Of a DNA stretch of 64,000 bases, positions 31,143-38,742 are shown piece by piece. Within the stretch, counting starts at the first letter, position 1. Each line of letters begins with the position of its first letter. The position numbers and the translations under genes were made by a program. The DNA comes from Nonomuraea gerenzanensis (lineage in GTDB: Bacteria; Actinomycetota; Actinomycetes; Streptosporangiales; Streptosporangiaceae), in NCBI RefSeq assembly GCF_020215645.1, contig NZ_CP084058.1, positions 1,054,001 to 1,118,000 of the forward strand, read 5' to 3'. The notes below the pieces were generated by a model that made no database searches, was not told the origin of the DNA, and was given only the letters and a program-made list of their open reading frames with translations.

Positions 31143-32585
31143 ATGACGAACGTGAACTACGACGAGCAGGGCGCCTGGCAGGCCGAGGGCGACTGGGGCG
31201 CGGCCGACTCCCGGGGGCGCAGGCTGGACCTCGCCCGCTGGCAGGCCCGCCTGGACGAGCTGCGTGACGAGTACCACGTGCCCGGCGCCCAGCTCGCCAT
31301 CCTGGCCGGCGGCACCGTGCACGAGCTGGCGAGCGGGGTGCTGCACCGGGGCACGGGCCACGAGGTGACGACCGACTCGGTGTTCCTGAGTGGCTCGATC
31401 GCCAAGGTCTACACCGCCGCCCTGGTGATGAGCCTGGTCGACGAGGGCCTGCTGGCGCTGGACACGAGGGTTGCGGACGTGCTGCCCGAGTTCGGCACCC
31501 CCGACCCCGAGGCCACCGCGACGATCACCGTCAGGCAGCTCCTGTCCCACACCGGCGGCGTGACCAACGACTTCAACCACGACACGGGCCGCGGCGACGA
31601 CTGCCTGGCCAGGTACGTCGAGGCCGCCAGGACCGTGGCCCTCGACTGCCCGCCCGGCACCGCGGTCTCCTATGGCGGCCTCGGCTACGTCGTCCTGGGC
31701 CGGCTCGTCGAGGTGCTGACCGGCCAGACGTGGGACCAGGCGCTGAAGGAGCGCATCTTCGCCCCGCTCGGCCTCGGCCACTCGATGACGCTGCCGGAGG
31801 AGGCGCTGCGCTTCCGCGTGGCCATGAGCCACCTGGGCGAGCCGGGCGCCTACCCCGACCCCGCGCCGGTCTGGGACCTGATGCCGCGCTCCGCCGGACC
31901 GGCCGGCCGCATCATCAGCTCCGCGGGCGACATGGCGCGCTTCGCCCGGATGCACCTGGCGGGCGGCACCGCGCCCGACGGCACCAGGGTGCTGTCCGCC
32001 GCGTCCGTCGCGGCCATGCAGCACAGGGAGACCGACGTGCCGGACAAGTGGACGGTCAGCGCCGACGGCTGGGGCCTCGGCTGGACCCTGTACGACTGGG
32101 ACGGCGTCGCCGGCTACGGCCACGACGGCGCCGCCATCGGCCAGTACGGCTACCTGCGCGTCGTCCCCGAGGCCGGCGTGGCCCTGGTCCTGCTCACCAA
32201 CGGCGGCGCCGCCCGCCGCCTGTACGCCGGCCTGTTCGCGGAGCTGCTCGCCGAGCTGGCGGGGGTCAGGATGCCGGAGCCCTTCGCCCCGGCCGCCGAG
32301 CCGCCCGCCGTGGACTGGGCGACGCTGAGCGGCGGCTACCGGCGCGAGGGCGTGGCGATCACCGTGACCGAGGGCCGCATGCGCTACGAGTTCGTGGACG
32401 GCATGAAGGACCTGTCGCCGCCCCTGGACATGGAGCTGGAGCCGGTCACGGCGACGGTGTTCGCCGCCTCCGGCGCGGGCCCGTCCTTCAGCGAGGATTA
32501 CATGCCGGTCGTCTTCTCCACGCTCTCCGACGGCACCCGGTGCGTCTACGTCGGCATGCGGGCCGCGCCCAAGGTCACCGCCTGA
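31143..32585 (+). CDS. Beta-lactamase-fold serine hydrolase (class C / PBP4-like), cytoplasmic
   Basis: 480 aa, beta-lactamase/transpeptidase superfamily but without signal peptide. The nucleophile motif is SIAK (Ser85-Lys88). The second motif, normally YxN, reads Tyr177-Gly-Gly179 (AVSYGGLGYVVLGRL), so the asparagine is missing. The third motif is HDG (GYGHDGAAIG). These proteins are usually esterases or peptidases, not antibiotic-resistance enzymes. A C-terminal lipocalin-like domain (about 385-475) is typical. ATG 31143 follows GAAGGAAG. Co-transcription with the exporter suggests it processes or detoxifies an exported compound. Confidence 0.83.
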   Translation: MTNVNYDEQGAWQAEGDWGAADSRGRRLDLARWQARLDELRDEYHVPGAQLAILAGGTVHELASGVLHRGTGHEVTTDSVFLSGSIAKVYTAALVMSLVDEGLLALDTRVADVLPEFGTPDPEATATITVRQLLSHTGGVTNDFNHDTGRGDDCLARYVEAARTVALDCPPGTAVSYGGLGYVVLGRLVEVLTGQTWDQALKERIFAPLGLGHSMTLPEEALRFRVAMSHLGEPGAYPDPAPVWDLMPRSAGPAGRIISSAGDMARFARMHLAGGTAPDGTRVLSAASVAAMQHRETDVPDKWTVSADGWGLGWTLYDWDGVAGYGHDGAAIGQYGYLRVVPEAGVALVLLTNGGAARRLYAGLFAELLAELAGVRMPEPFAPAAEPPAVDWATLSGGYRREGVAITVTEGRMRYEFVDGMKDLSPPLDMELEPVTATVFAASGAGPSFSEDYMPVVFSTLSDGTRCVYVGMRAAPKVTA

Positions 32586-32654
32586 CGATCGGGCGTCACC
32601 TGGCCGGCCTCGTAGGCGGCGATCTCGGTGCTCGTCCGCCCGCGCGGCTCGCCC

Positions 32655-32687
32655 TTAGCGGCGCTAAATTGGACTTAGCGATGCTAA
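32655..32687. promoter_or_regulatory. Tandem TTAG-type palindromic operators before alpha/beta hydrolase
   Basis: TTAGCGGCGCTAA (32655-32667, perfect palindrome) and TTAGCGATGCTAA (32675-32687) lie 20 bp apart, the second merging into the AAGGAG ribosome site. The pattern suits a dimeric repressor such as TetR. A similar pair occurs before the dehalogenase gene at 35184-35224. Confidence 0.6.
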
Positions 32688-32698
32688 GGAGAAGGCTC

Positions 32699-33517
32699 AT
32701 GATCATCACGGCGAAGTGCGCCGACGGCACCGAGGCGCGGGCCGTCGCGGAAGGGAACGGCCCCGTCGTCCTGGTCCTGCCTCCCGGCCTGGACGACGGG
32801 GCCTCCTGGGCGGCGGTGGCCGCACGGCTGGCCCCGCACCACCGGGTCGTCCGCCTCCACCGCCGCCGCTACCGGCTGGACCTCGACCAGCGGCAGCCGT
32901 GCACGGTCGCGCAGGAGGTGGCGCACGTCCTGGCGATGGTGGAGGCGGTCGGCGGCGGGCCGGTGCTGCTCGCGGGGCACTCGTCAGGCGCCGTGGTCGC
33001 GCTGGAGGCCATGGTGGCGGCCCCGGCCGCGTTCGCGGGCGCGGTGCTCTACGAGCCTCCGATCGTCATCGGCCCGCCCCTGGGAGGGCCGGACGGCGAG
33101 GTGCACCGCCGCGCCCGCGCGGCCATCGCGGCGGGGCGGCCGGGCCGCGCCATGCGGATCTTCGTACGGGACACCGTGGGGCTGCCCGGCTGGGCGGCGC
33201 TGCTGGTCGGCTGCTTCGTGGCCGTGGTGCCGAGGATGCGCGCCCTGGCCCCGCGCCAGGTCGAGGACAACGTGGCCATGGACGCGCTCGGAATCCGCCT
33301 GGAGGCGTACGCGGGCATCTCGGCGCCGGTGGTGCTGCTGGGCGGCGACCGCAGCCCGGCGCACCTGGGGGAGCGCCTGGACGCGCTGGAGCGCACGCTG
33401 CCGGACGCGCGGCGGGTCCTGCTCGCCGGGCAGGGCCATTCGGCGCACGCCAAGGCCCCTGACCGGGTCGCCGCCGTCGTCGCCGCTCTCGCCGCCGAGG
33501 TGTCCGAGCCGGGCTGA
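32699..33517 (+). CDS. Alpha/beta hydrolase
   Basis: 272 aa, cytoplasmic. Features of the fold: an oxyanion region VLVLPPGLDDGASWAAVAAR (PG in place of the usual HG), the nucleophile elbow AGHSSGAVVALEAM (G-H-S-S-G), an acid region VVLLGGDRSPAHLGERLDAL and the catalytic His in LLAGQGHSAHAKAPD. ATG 32699 has AAGGAG 7 nt upstream; longer in-frame extension upstream runs through the serine hydrolase gene and is not real. Two palindromic operators cover the start region, so expression is tightly repressible. Substrate unknown. Confidence 0.82.
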   Translation: MIITAKCADGTEARAVAEGNGPVVLVLPPGLDDGASWAAVAARLAPHHRVVRLHRRRYRLDLDQRQPCTVAQEVAHVLAMVEAVGGGPVLLAGHSSGAVVALEAMVAAPAAFAGAVLYEPPIVIGPPLGGPDGEVHRRARAAIAAGRPGRAMRIFVRDTVGLPGWAALLVGCFVAVVPRMRALAPRQVEDNVAMDALGIRLEAYAGISAPVVLLGGDRSPAHLGERLDALERTLPDARRVLLAGQGHSAHAKAPDRVAAVVAALAAEVSEPG

Positions 33518-33540
33518 GCCACCGGGGCCCGGCCCGGCTC
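33506..33540 (+). terminator. Hairpin overlapping the stop of the alpha/beta hydrolase gene
   Basis: GAGCCGGGC (33506-33514) pairs with GCCCGGCTC (33532-33540). The stop codon lies in the loop side. No T-run; terminator role is likely but not certain. Confidence 0.5.
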
Positions 33541-33554
33541 GATCGCTGTCACCG

Positions 33555-33749
33555 TCATCCCCTGCGTGCCGCCCGGTGCACGCGCAGAAGGGCGCGCAGG
33601 GCGGCCAGGCTGGACCTGGTGAGGCGGGTCTCGTCATGGACGGCGGTCCACCCGGAGTGATCTCTCTCGAACGACCATCCGGGGAACTCCCGCGTAGCCT
33701 CCTGGAGCAGTCGTTCCATGACGAAATCGGCACTCGGCGCACTGGTCAT
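33555..33749 (-). CDS. Small hypothetical protein after XRE regulator, 64 aa
   Basis: From ATG 33749: MTSAPSADFVMERLLQEATR, then EFPGWSFERDHSGWTAVHD and a basic helix ending LLRVHRAARRG. The aromatic/acidic middle looks like a compact domain and the codon pattern is real. A GTG at 33773 would add eight residues; neither has a strong ribosome site. It follows the XRE gene by 86 nt on the same strand. Small partner proteins downstream of XRE regulators are frequent in actinomycetes (for example DUF397), but this is not DUF397. Function unknown. Confidence 0.6.
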   Translation of the reverse strand: MTSAPSADFVMERLLQEATREFPGWSFERDHSGWTAVHDETRLTRSSLAALRALLRVHRAARRG

Positions 33750-33835
33750 GGACGCAGAGTCGCAGCAGGACACCGGTGCGTGACGAACTCAGGCGAAGGA
33801 TCTCCCCGTTCGCCTTCACCGAACTCGGAGTTCGC

Positions 33836-35026
33836 TCAGATGGGGATGTCGTGCCGCTCGGCCAGGTACCGCACCTCCGGCGCCCACGACGGCCTGGCCC
33901 GCCGCGCCAGCGAGCGGACCATCTCGCGCAGCAGCAGCTTGTGGTCCAGCTCCTCCGGGCACTCGCGCTCGATCCGCAGCAGGTGCAGCAGGCTCGCGGC
34001 GTCGTCGCCGAGGTCCTCGCAGGCGCGGGCGACATGGCCGAGATGGGTGGTGCGGCGCTCGATGGACGGCGTGCGGCGCAGGTCGATGTCGTCGGCCAGG
34101 TGCAGCACCGCCTCGGGGCGGCCGGTGTCGTTCTCGATGCTGGCCATGTGGATGGCGACGTTCGTGGGGCCGAAGAAGGCCAGGTCGTAGGCGCTGGAGG
34201 AGTCGTCGACCCGATCGGCCAGCCGCGCCGCCTCGCCGCGTACCCGCTCCCTGGCCGCGTCGTCGGCCCCCATGCGGGCCTCCCCGATGGCGGCGAGCAG
34301 GTGCAGCGCGCCGAGCGCCTTGATGTGCCGCTCGTCGCCGTCGCCGACGTGCGGCTCCAGCTGCTCGATGCCGCGCCGCGCCACGTCGTAGGCGATCTGG
34401 TGCATGTCGTCGGACAACATCGACTGCCCGAGGTTCCAGTACGCCCACGCGATCATCAGCGGATCGCCCGACTCCTCGGCGAACCGCATGGCCCGGTCGG
34501 CGGCCAGATGTGCGAGATCCACCCGCCGCAGGTGCTTGAGCACCCCTCTGGCCAGCAGGTACGCGTCCGTCGCCACGCTGTACGACCGCTGCGTGCGCTC
34601 CAGCGCGAGGCTCTCGGCGTCGGTGACCAGGGACGGCAGCGCGGCCATGAGGATCGAGTAGCGGCGCGTCGAGGTGAACCAGGCGTTACGTGCCGCCGCC
34701 ACACGCTCGGAGAGCTGCGCGGCGTCGGGCGGCTCGATGTCGGGCCCCAGCGACCTGCTGGTGAACAGGGCCCGCTCGATGTCGCTGATCTGCGGCCTGC
34801 TGGGCTCGTGGGAGTCGCGCGGGGTCTCGCCCAGGAGCACGGCGGTGCGTACGCCGAGCACCTTCGCGATCTCCCGCAGCAGGGGGAGCGAAGGCGTGCG
34901 CTTGCCGTGCTCGATCAGCTCGATGTGCCTGGTGGTGCAGCCGGACTGGGTGGCCAGCGCGGTGGTGCTCATGCCTCTGCGCTCGCGCTGGAGCCGGACC
35001 ATCTGCCCGGTGCTGATTTCGGCCAT
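33836..35026 (-). CDS. XRE-family regulator with TPR-like C-terminus
   Basis: 396 aa. The N-terminal HTH_XRE (about residues 6-62) reads MVRLQRERRGMSTTALATQS, GCTTRHIELIEHGKRTPSLP and LLREIAKVLGV. The rest is helical with repeat-like spacing of Ala-rich helices (AYWNLGQSMLSDDMHQIAYD, ALGALHLLAAIGEARMGADD), resembling TPR sensors of actinomycete regulators. It reads divergently from the haloalkane dehalogenase, but the palindromes there look TetR-like rather than XRE-like. Start ATG 35024-35026 has GGAGG upstream. Confidence 0.85.
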   Translation of the reverse strand: MAEISTGQMVRLQRERRGMSTTALATQSGCTTRHIELIEHGKRTPSLPLLREIAKVLGVRTAVLLGETPRDSHEPSRPQISDIERALFTSRSLGPDIEPPDAAQLSERVAAARNAWFTSTRRYSILMAALPSLVTDAESLALERTQRSYSVATDAYLLARGVLKHLRRVDLAHLAADRAMRFAEESGDPLMIAWAYWNLGQSMLSDDMHQIAYDVARRGIEQLEPHVGDGDERHIKALGALHLLAAIGEARMGADDAARERVRGEAARLADRVDDSSSAYDLAFFGPTNVAIHMASIENDTGRPEAVLHLADDIDLRRTPSIERRTTHLGHVARACEDLGDDAASLLHLLRIERECPEELDHKLLLREMVRSLARRARPSWAPEVRYLAERHDIPI

Positions 35027-35179
35027 GGGCGTGACCCCTCCTGGATCGGTCCCAACTGCACTCAGGCTAGGGCTCCCGGTGGTCGGCTGCCATGGTTTCC
35101 GCCCTGCTCAGCGCCGCGAATGCGGGGCCGGCAGCCGGGCGAGCGAAGCGAGAACCGCTCACGTCCCGCTCTCGTCCTG

Positions 35180-35225
35180 TTGCGTTAGTGGCACTAACGA
35201 TGTAGCTTCGTTAGAGTCACTAACG
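35180..35225 (+). promoter_or_regulatory. Dehalogenase promoter with two overlapping palindromic operators
   Basis: TTGCGT (35180-35185) and TAGCTT (35203-35208) are 17 bp apart. GTTAGTGGCACTAAC (35184-35198, perfect) sits in the spacer and GTTAGAGTCACTAAC (35210-35224, one mismatch pair) covers the start point; centres are 26 bp apart. A protein bound here would block transcription. Confidence 0.65.
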
Positions 35226-35243
35226 TTTTTGAGAGGAACGATC

Positions 35244-36101
35244 ATGCCTGAGCTCGACGTGCTCGACTCCGTCCTGTACCACGAGGAGTCCGGCGAGGGG
35301 GTCCCCTTCGTCTTCCTGCACGGCAACCCCGCCTCCTCGCACATCTGGCGCAAGGTGCTGCCGGGCGTCGGCGCGCCCGGCCGCCGCCTGCTCGCTCCCG
35401 ACCTGATCGGCATGGGCCGCTCGGGCAAGCCCGACTCGGAGTACCGCTTCGCCGACCACGCCCGCTACCTGGACGCCTGGTTCGACGCGCTGGGGCTCGA
35501 CGAGGTGGTGCTGGTGGGGCACGACTGGGGCGGCGCGCTCGCCTTCGACTGGGCGGCCCGCCACCCCGGCCGCACGCGGGGCGTGGCCTTCATGGAGACC
35601 TTCGTGCGGCCCCTCAGCTCGGCCGAGCTGGGTGAGGGGCCGCGCGCCAGGCGCGAGCTCATCAGGAGCGCCGAGGGTGAGACGCTGGCGCTGGACCGGA
35701 ACTACCTGCTGGAGAGCGCGTTCACCGGGGGCGTGCTGCACCCGCTGAGCGAGGAGGAGCGGCGGCCGTACCTGGAGCCGTACCCGACGCGGGAGAGCCG
35801 GTGGCCGCTGCTGCAGTGGGCGCGCTCGCAGCCGATCGACGGGGAGCCCGCCGACGTGGTGGAGCGGGTCGAGGCCTACGGCGAGTGGCTGGCGGGCAGC
35901 GGCGAGGTGCCCAAGCTGCTGCTCACCTTCGACTCCTCGCCGACGCTGCTGATCACGGAGCGGACGGCCGCCTGGTGCGCCGAGCACCTGCCCGCCCTGG
36001 AGACCGAGCACTGCGGCCCGGCGGGCCACCACGCGCCGGAGGACGCCCCCGACGCCATCGCCGAGGCCGTCGCGGCCTGGGCGGCGCGGCACGGCCTGTG
36101 A
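35244..36101 (+). CDS. dhaA: Haloalkane dehalogenase (HLD-II, DhaA/LinB-like)
   Basis: Hydrolyses carbon-halogen bonds of haloalkanes to alcohol and halide. 285 aa. The full catalytic pentad of subfamily II can be placed: Asn28 in LHGNPASSHIW, nucleophile Asp94 and halide-binding Trp95 in VGHDWGGALAFDWA, acid Glu118 in GVAFMETFVRP, and His262 in GHHAPEDAP. DHARYLDAWFDALGLDEVVL is very close to DhaA. ATG 35244 has GAGAGGAACG upstream. It is under a tandem-palindrome operator. Natural substrate unknown; close paralogues can be luciferase-like, but the residues here fit a dehalogenase. Confidence 0.88.
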   Translation: MPELDVLDSVLYHEESGEGVPFVFLHGNPASSHIWRKVLPGVGAPGRRLLAPDLIGMGRSGKPDSEYRFADHARYLDAWFDALGLDEVVLVGHDWGGALAFDWAARHPGRTRGVAFMETFVRPLSSAELGEGPRARRELIRSAEGETLALDRNYLLESAFTGGVLHPLSEEERRPYLEPYPTRESRWPLLQWARSQPIDGEPADVVERVEAYGEWLAGSGEVPKLLLTFDSSPTLLITERTAAWCAEHLPALETEHCGPAGHHAPEDAPDAIAEAVAAWAARHGL

Positions 36102-36243
36102 GGCCCGGGGCGGTCCCGCCGGCCGGGTGAACCCGGTCCTGGTCGCGGGGCGTGCGCGCAGGGGTGGTGGGCAGATGCTCATCAGGACCTGGCGGCGGTC
36201 CTGGCGGCCCAGGCGGAGGCCGCCGGCGCGGAAGAGGGGTGTG

Positions 36244-37227
36244 ATGGCGAGTCTTACCGAGCGGGTCGCGTCGGTGAAGGCCTGGGGGCGTGGCAAGCTC
36301 GACTACTGGCGGGTGCGCAGGCTGTCGATCGACCATCTCGTCAGGGCGGCGCAGCGCTACCAGTTGCAGGCCGGCGACCGGCTGGCGGGCGCGGTCACCT
36401 ACTTCACCTTCCTGTCCTTCTTCCCGCTGCTGGTGCTGGGCTACTCGGTGCTCGGCTTCGTGGTGGCCACCAGCCAGACCACCCGGGAGGCGATGCAGCA
36501 GGCGATCGCCGAGCGGCTGCCGGGCATCATGGACAAGCTCGACTTCAACGTCGAGCAGATCGCCGAGGCCAAGACGGCGGCGGGGATCATCGGCCTGCTG
36601 GGCCTGCTCTACGCCGGGCTCGGGGCGCTCGACGCGCTGCGCGGGGCGCTGCGCGAGATGTCGATGACCACCACGCCGCCGCTCGACTTCTTCCTCGGCA
36701 AGCTGCGCGACCTGGCCTCGCTGATCCTGCTGGGCGTCACGGCGATCTCCTCCGTGCTCGTCGCCGGGTTCGCCACGACCGCCACCGACCACGTGATGAA
36801 GTTCGTCTTCGGCGGGGACACGCTGGCCGGCTGGCTCACGCTGCGGGTCGCCGGGGTGACGGCCAGCGTGGGGGCCGACTGGCTGCTGTTCGTGATCCTG
36901 CTCGGCTGGGTGGCCAGGCCCACCCAGCCGTTCCGGGTGATCGCCAAGGGGGCGCTGCTGGGCGCGATCTCGTTCGGGGTGCTCAAGCAGATCGCGACGC
37001 TGCTGCTGGCGACCACCATGGGCAACGTGGTGTACGGCGCGTTCGCCGCCATCGCCGGGCTGCTGGTCTGGATGAACTTCTCAGCCAGGCTCATCCTCTT
37101 CGTGGCGGCGTGGACGGCCACCGCCGGGCTCTGCCCGCCGCCCTCCCCGTCGCCGATCCCGGCCACGGAGGTGGGCAGCCCGCCCGGCGACGGCCCCGCG
37201 CCGATGCCGGACCCGTCAGGAGCCTGA
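36244..37227 (+). CDS. YihY/BrkB-family membrane protein
   Basis: 327 aa integral membrane protein with about six transmembrane helices. The family start DRLAGAVTYFTFLSFFPLLV is clear, with GIIGLLGLLYAGLGALDALR, VRVAGVTASVG-type helices and the C-terminal VYGAFAAIAGLLVWMNFSAR. ATG 36244 follows GAAGAGGGGTG. A Pro-rich cytoplasmic tail ends the protein. The family is uncharacterised (early links to serum resistance or RNase BN are not accepted as function). Its end overlaps the convergent carboxypeptidase gene by 12 nt. Confidence 0.88.
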   Translation: MASLTERVASVKAWGRGKLDYWRVRRLSIDHLVRAAQRYQLQAGDRLAGAVTYFTFLSFFPLLVLGYSVLGFVVATSQTTREAMQQAIAERLPGIMDKLDFNVEQIAEAKTAAGIIGLLGLLYAGLGALDALRGALREMSMTTTPPLDFFLGKLRDLASLILLGVTAISSVLVAGFATTATDHVMKFVFGGDTLAGWLTLRVAGVTASVGADWLLFVILLGWVARPTQPFRVIAKGALLGAISFGVLKQIATLLLATTMGNVVYGAFAAIAGLLVWMNFSARLILFVAAWTATAGLCPPPSPSPIPATEVGSPPGDGPAPMPDPSGA

Positions 37228-38358
37228 CCGGCTTCGCTTACGGCGGATGCCGTAGCCCAGCCAGATCAGCCCGAACAGCAGGCCGCCGCCGATCACCAGC
37301 GAGCCGACCATCCTGGTGTCGTCGGTCTGCTTCGAGGCGGCCGTGTCGAGCAGCGGCGGCTGCGCGGCCGGCGTGACCGACATCCCGGGCGCGGCCGACG
37401 CGCTCGGGGCGGCCGACGGCTGCCCCTGCTGGGGCGCGGCGAGCGCCGAAGCCGGAAGCGGGTCCACCAGCCGGCCCACCGGGGCGACCTTGCCCCGCAC
37501 CGCGAAGCCCCAGTCGAGGAGCTGGGCGACCTCGTCCCAGAAGCCGCCCTCGTGCCGCATGATGCTCACCACGATCGTGTGACCGCCGCGGGTGGCCGCG
37601 CCGACGAAGCTGGCCTGCGCCTTCGACGTCCAGCCGTTCTTCACGCCGACCATGCCGTCGTAGCGCCAGAGCAGCTTGTTGTGGTTGCTGATCTCGTAGT
37701 AACCCTTGGGCGCCGGGAACTTGGCGACCTTCGTGCTGATGTAACGACGGAAGTCCGGGTTGGCCAGCCCGGCGCGGGCGATCAGCGCCAGGTCGTACGC
37801 CGAGCTGCTCTGCCCGGGCTTGTCCAGGCCGCTGGGCGTCTTGGCCACGGTGTCGTACGCCTGCAGCCGCCTGGCCTCGGCGTTCATGTCGGTCATGGTC
37901 TTGGCCAGGCTGCCGTTCGCCTCGGCCAGCGCCATGGCGGCGTCGTTGCCGGACGACATCATCAGCGCCCTGAACAGGTCCTCGATCTTGTAGGTGACCT
38001 TGGGCGTCAGGCCGACCGCGCTGCCCTCCTGGTTGCAGGCGTTCTGGCTGGGCCGGACCTTGCGGTTCTTGTCGAGCTTCTGGATCAGGGTGAGCGCGGT
38101 CAGCGTCTTGAGGGTGCTGGCCGGCAGGTAGCGTCCGTGGGCGTCCTTGGCGGCCAGCACCTCACCCGTGTCGGCGTCCGCGACGACGTACGAAGTAGCC
38201 TTGCTCTTGGGCGGCTTCTTGACGCCTGCGGGGGCGACCAGGCCGCGGCTGCCCAGCGCGTCGCCACCGACCGGCGCCGACGGCTCGGCGCGCGCGGTCC
38301 CGCCGGTGAGCGTGACCGAGGCGATGAGTGCCGCGACCGGCACGAGTTTCGTCCACAT
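37216..38358 (-). CDS. dacC: D-alanyl-D-alanine carboxypeptidase, S11 family (membrane-anchored)
   Basis: Trims terminal D-Ala from peptidoglycan stem peptides outside the cell. 380 aa: signal peptide (residues 1-24, ending ARA), SxxK nucleophile in LPASTLKTLTA, SxN as SSGND, and the third motif as KNG in VGVKNGWTSKAQ instead of the classical KTG. The C-terminus has a Pro/Ala/Ser linker and a membrane anchor (SLVIGGGLLFGLIWLGYGI) with basic end. The pairing with the divergent SCO4848-like gene matches Streptomyces SCO4847-SCO4848, from memory. Confidence 0.9.
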   Translation of the reverse strand: MWTKLVPVAALIASVTLTGGTARAEPSAPVGGDALGSRGLVAPAGVKKPPKSKATSYVVADADTGEVLAAKDAHGRYLPASTLKTLTALTLIQKLDKNRKVRPSQNACNQEGSAVGLTPKVTYKIEDLFRALMMSSGNDAAMALAEANGSLAKTMTDMNAEARRLQAYDTVAKTPSGLDKPGQSSSAYDLALIARAGLANPDFRRYISTKVAKFPAPKGYYEISNHNKLLWRYDGMVGVKNGWTSKAQASFVGAATRGGHTIVVSIMRHEGGFWDEVAQLLDWGFAVRGKVAPVGRLVDPLPASALAAPQQGQPSAAPSASAAPGMSVTPAAQPPLLDTAASKQTDDTRMVGSLVIGGGLLFGLIWLGYGIRRKRSRSGS

Positions 38359-38441
38359 GGCGGTCTCAGCGTAGCTCCGTGTTGGTGCACATGTGGCGAC
38401 ACATCCCCCGAAGATCCACGTTCGATGCTAGAGAGGTACAT

Positions 38442-38645
38442 GTGTCACGAAAGATCGCCGGTTTCCTCATCGTCCTGGGCGCGTTCATGATCTTCGAGTG
38501 GGTGAACCTGGGGTTTAACTTGGCCGACGGTCACCCGACCAGCTTCTACGTGGTGCACGGCGTGCTGATCGTGGTGAACGTCGTCCTGGGTGCGGTGCTG
38601 GCTGTGATCGGCTGGCGCGGGTGGCGCCGCTCAGGGGTCGGGTGA
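38442..38645 (+). CDS. SCO4848-family small membrane protein
   Basis: 67 aa with two transmembrane segments (KIAGFLIVLGAFMIFEWVNL and VVHGVLIVVNVVLGAVLAVI) joined by the loop FNLADGHPTSFY, ending in basic residues. This matches the conserved actinobacterial SCO4848 family, located beside a D,D-carboxypeptidase as in Streptomyces. GTG 38442 has GAGAGG 5 nt upstream. Function unknown; the partnership suggests a cell-envelope role. Confidence 0.85.
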   Translation: MSRKIAGFLIVLGAFMIFEWVNLGFNLADGHPTSFYVVHGVLIVVNVVLGAVLAVIGWRGWRRSGVG

Positions 38646-38647
38646 GG

Positions 38648-38742
38648 GCGTGCGGCTCCGCGGTCATCGGCCGCAGAGCAGCCGCCGAAGCGGGAGCGTG
38701 CGGCTGCGGGGTCAGGGGCCGCAGAGCAGCCGCCGGGTGAGT
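38648..38742. repeat. 47-48-bp direct tandem repeat of the PGM1-like ligase tail
   Basis: Copy 1 (38648-38695) and copy 2 (38696-38742) share GCGTGCGGCT and GGCCGCAGAGCAGCCGCCG; a shorter third start (GCGTGCAGCTC) follows. On the minus strand copy 2 encodes the true end RRLLCGP-stop, and copy 1 encodes RRLLCGR-stop beyond the gene. Confidence 0.85.

Noticed and set aside
29613..32123. Long antisense frame across the MFS and serine hydrolase genes
   Set aside because: Composition is that of an antisense shadow (His/Gly/Arg/Gln runs) and crosses two well-supported genes.
31143..32585. Antibiotic-resistance class C beta-lactamase
   Set aside because: No signal peptide, YxN motif altered and extra C-terminal domain; fits esterase/peptidase-like members instead.
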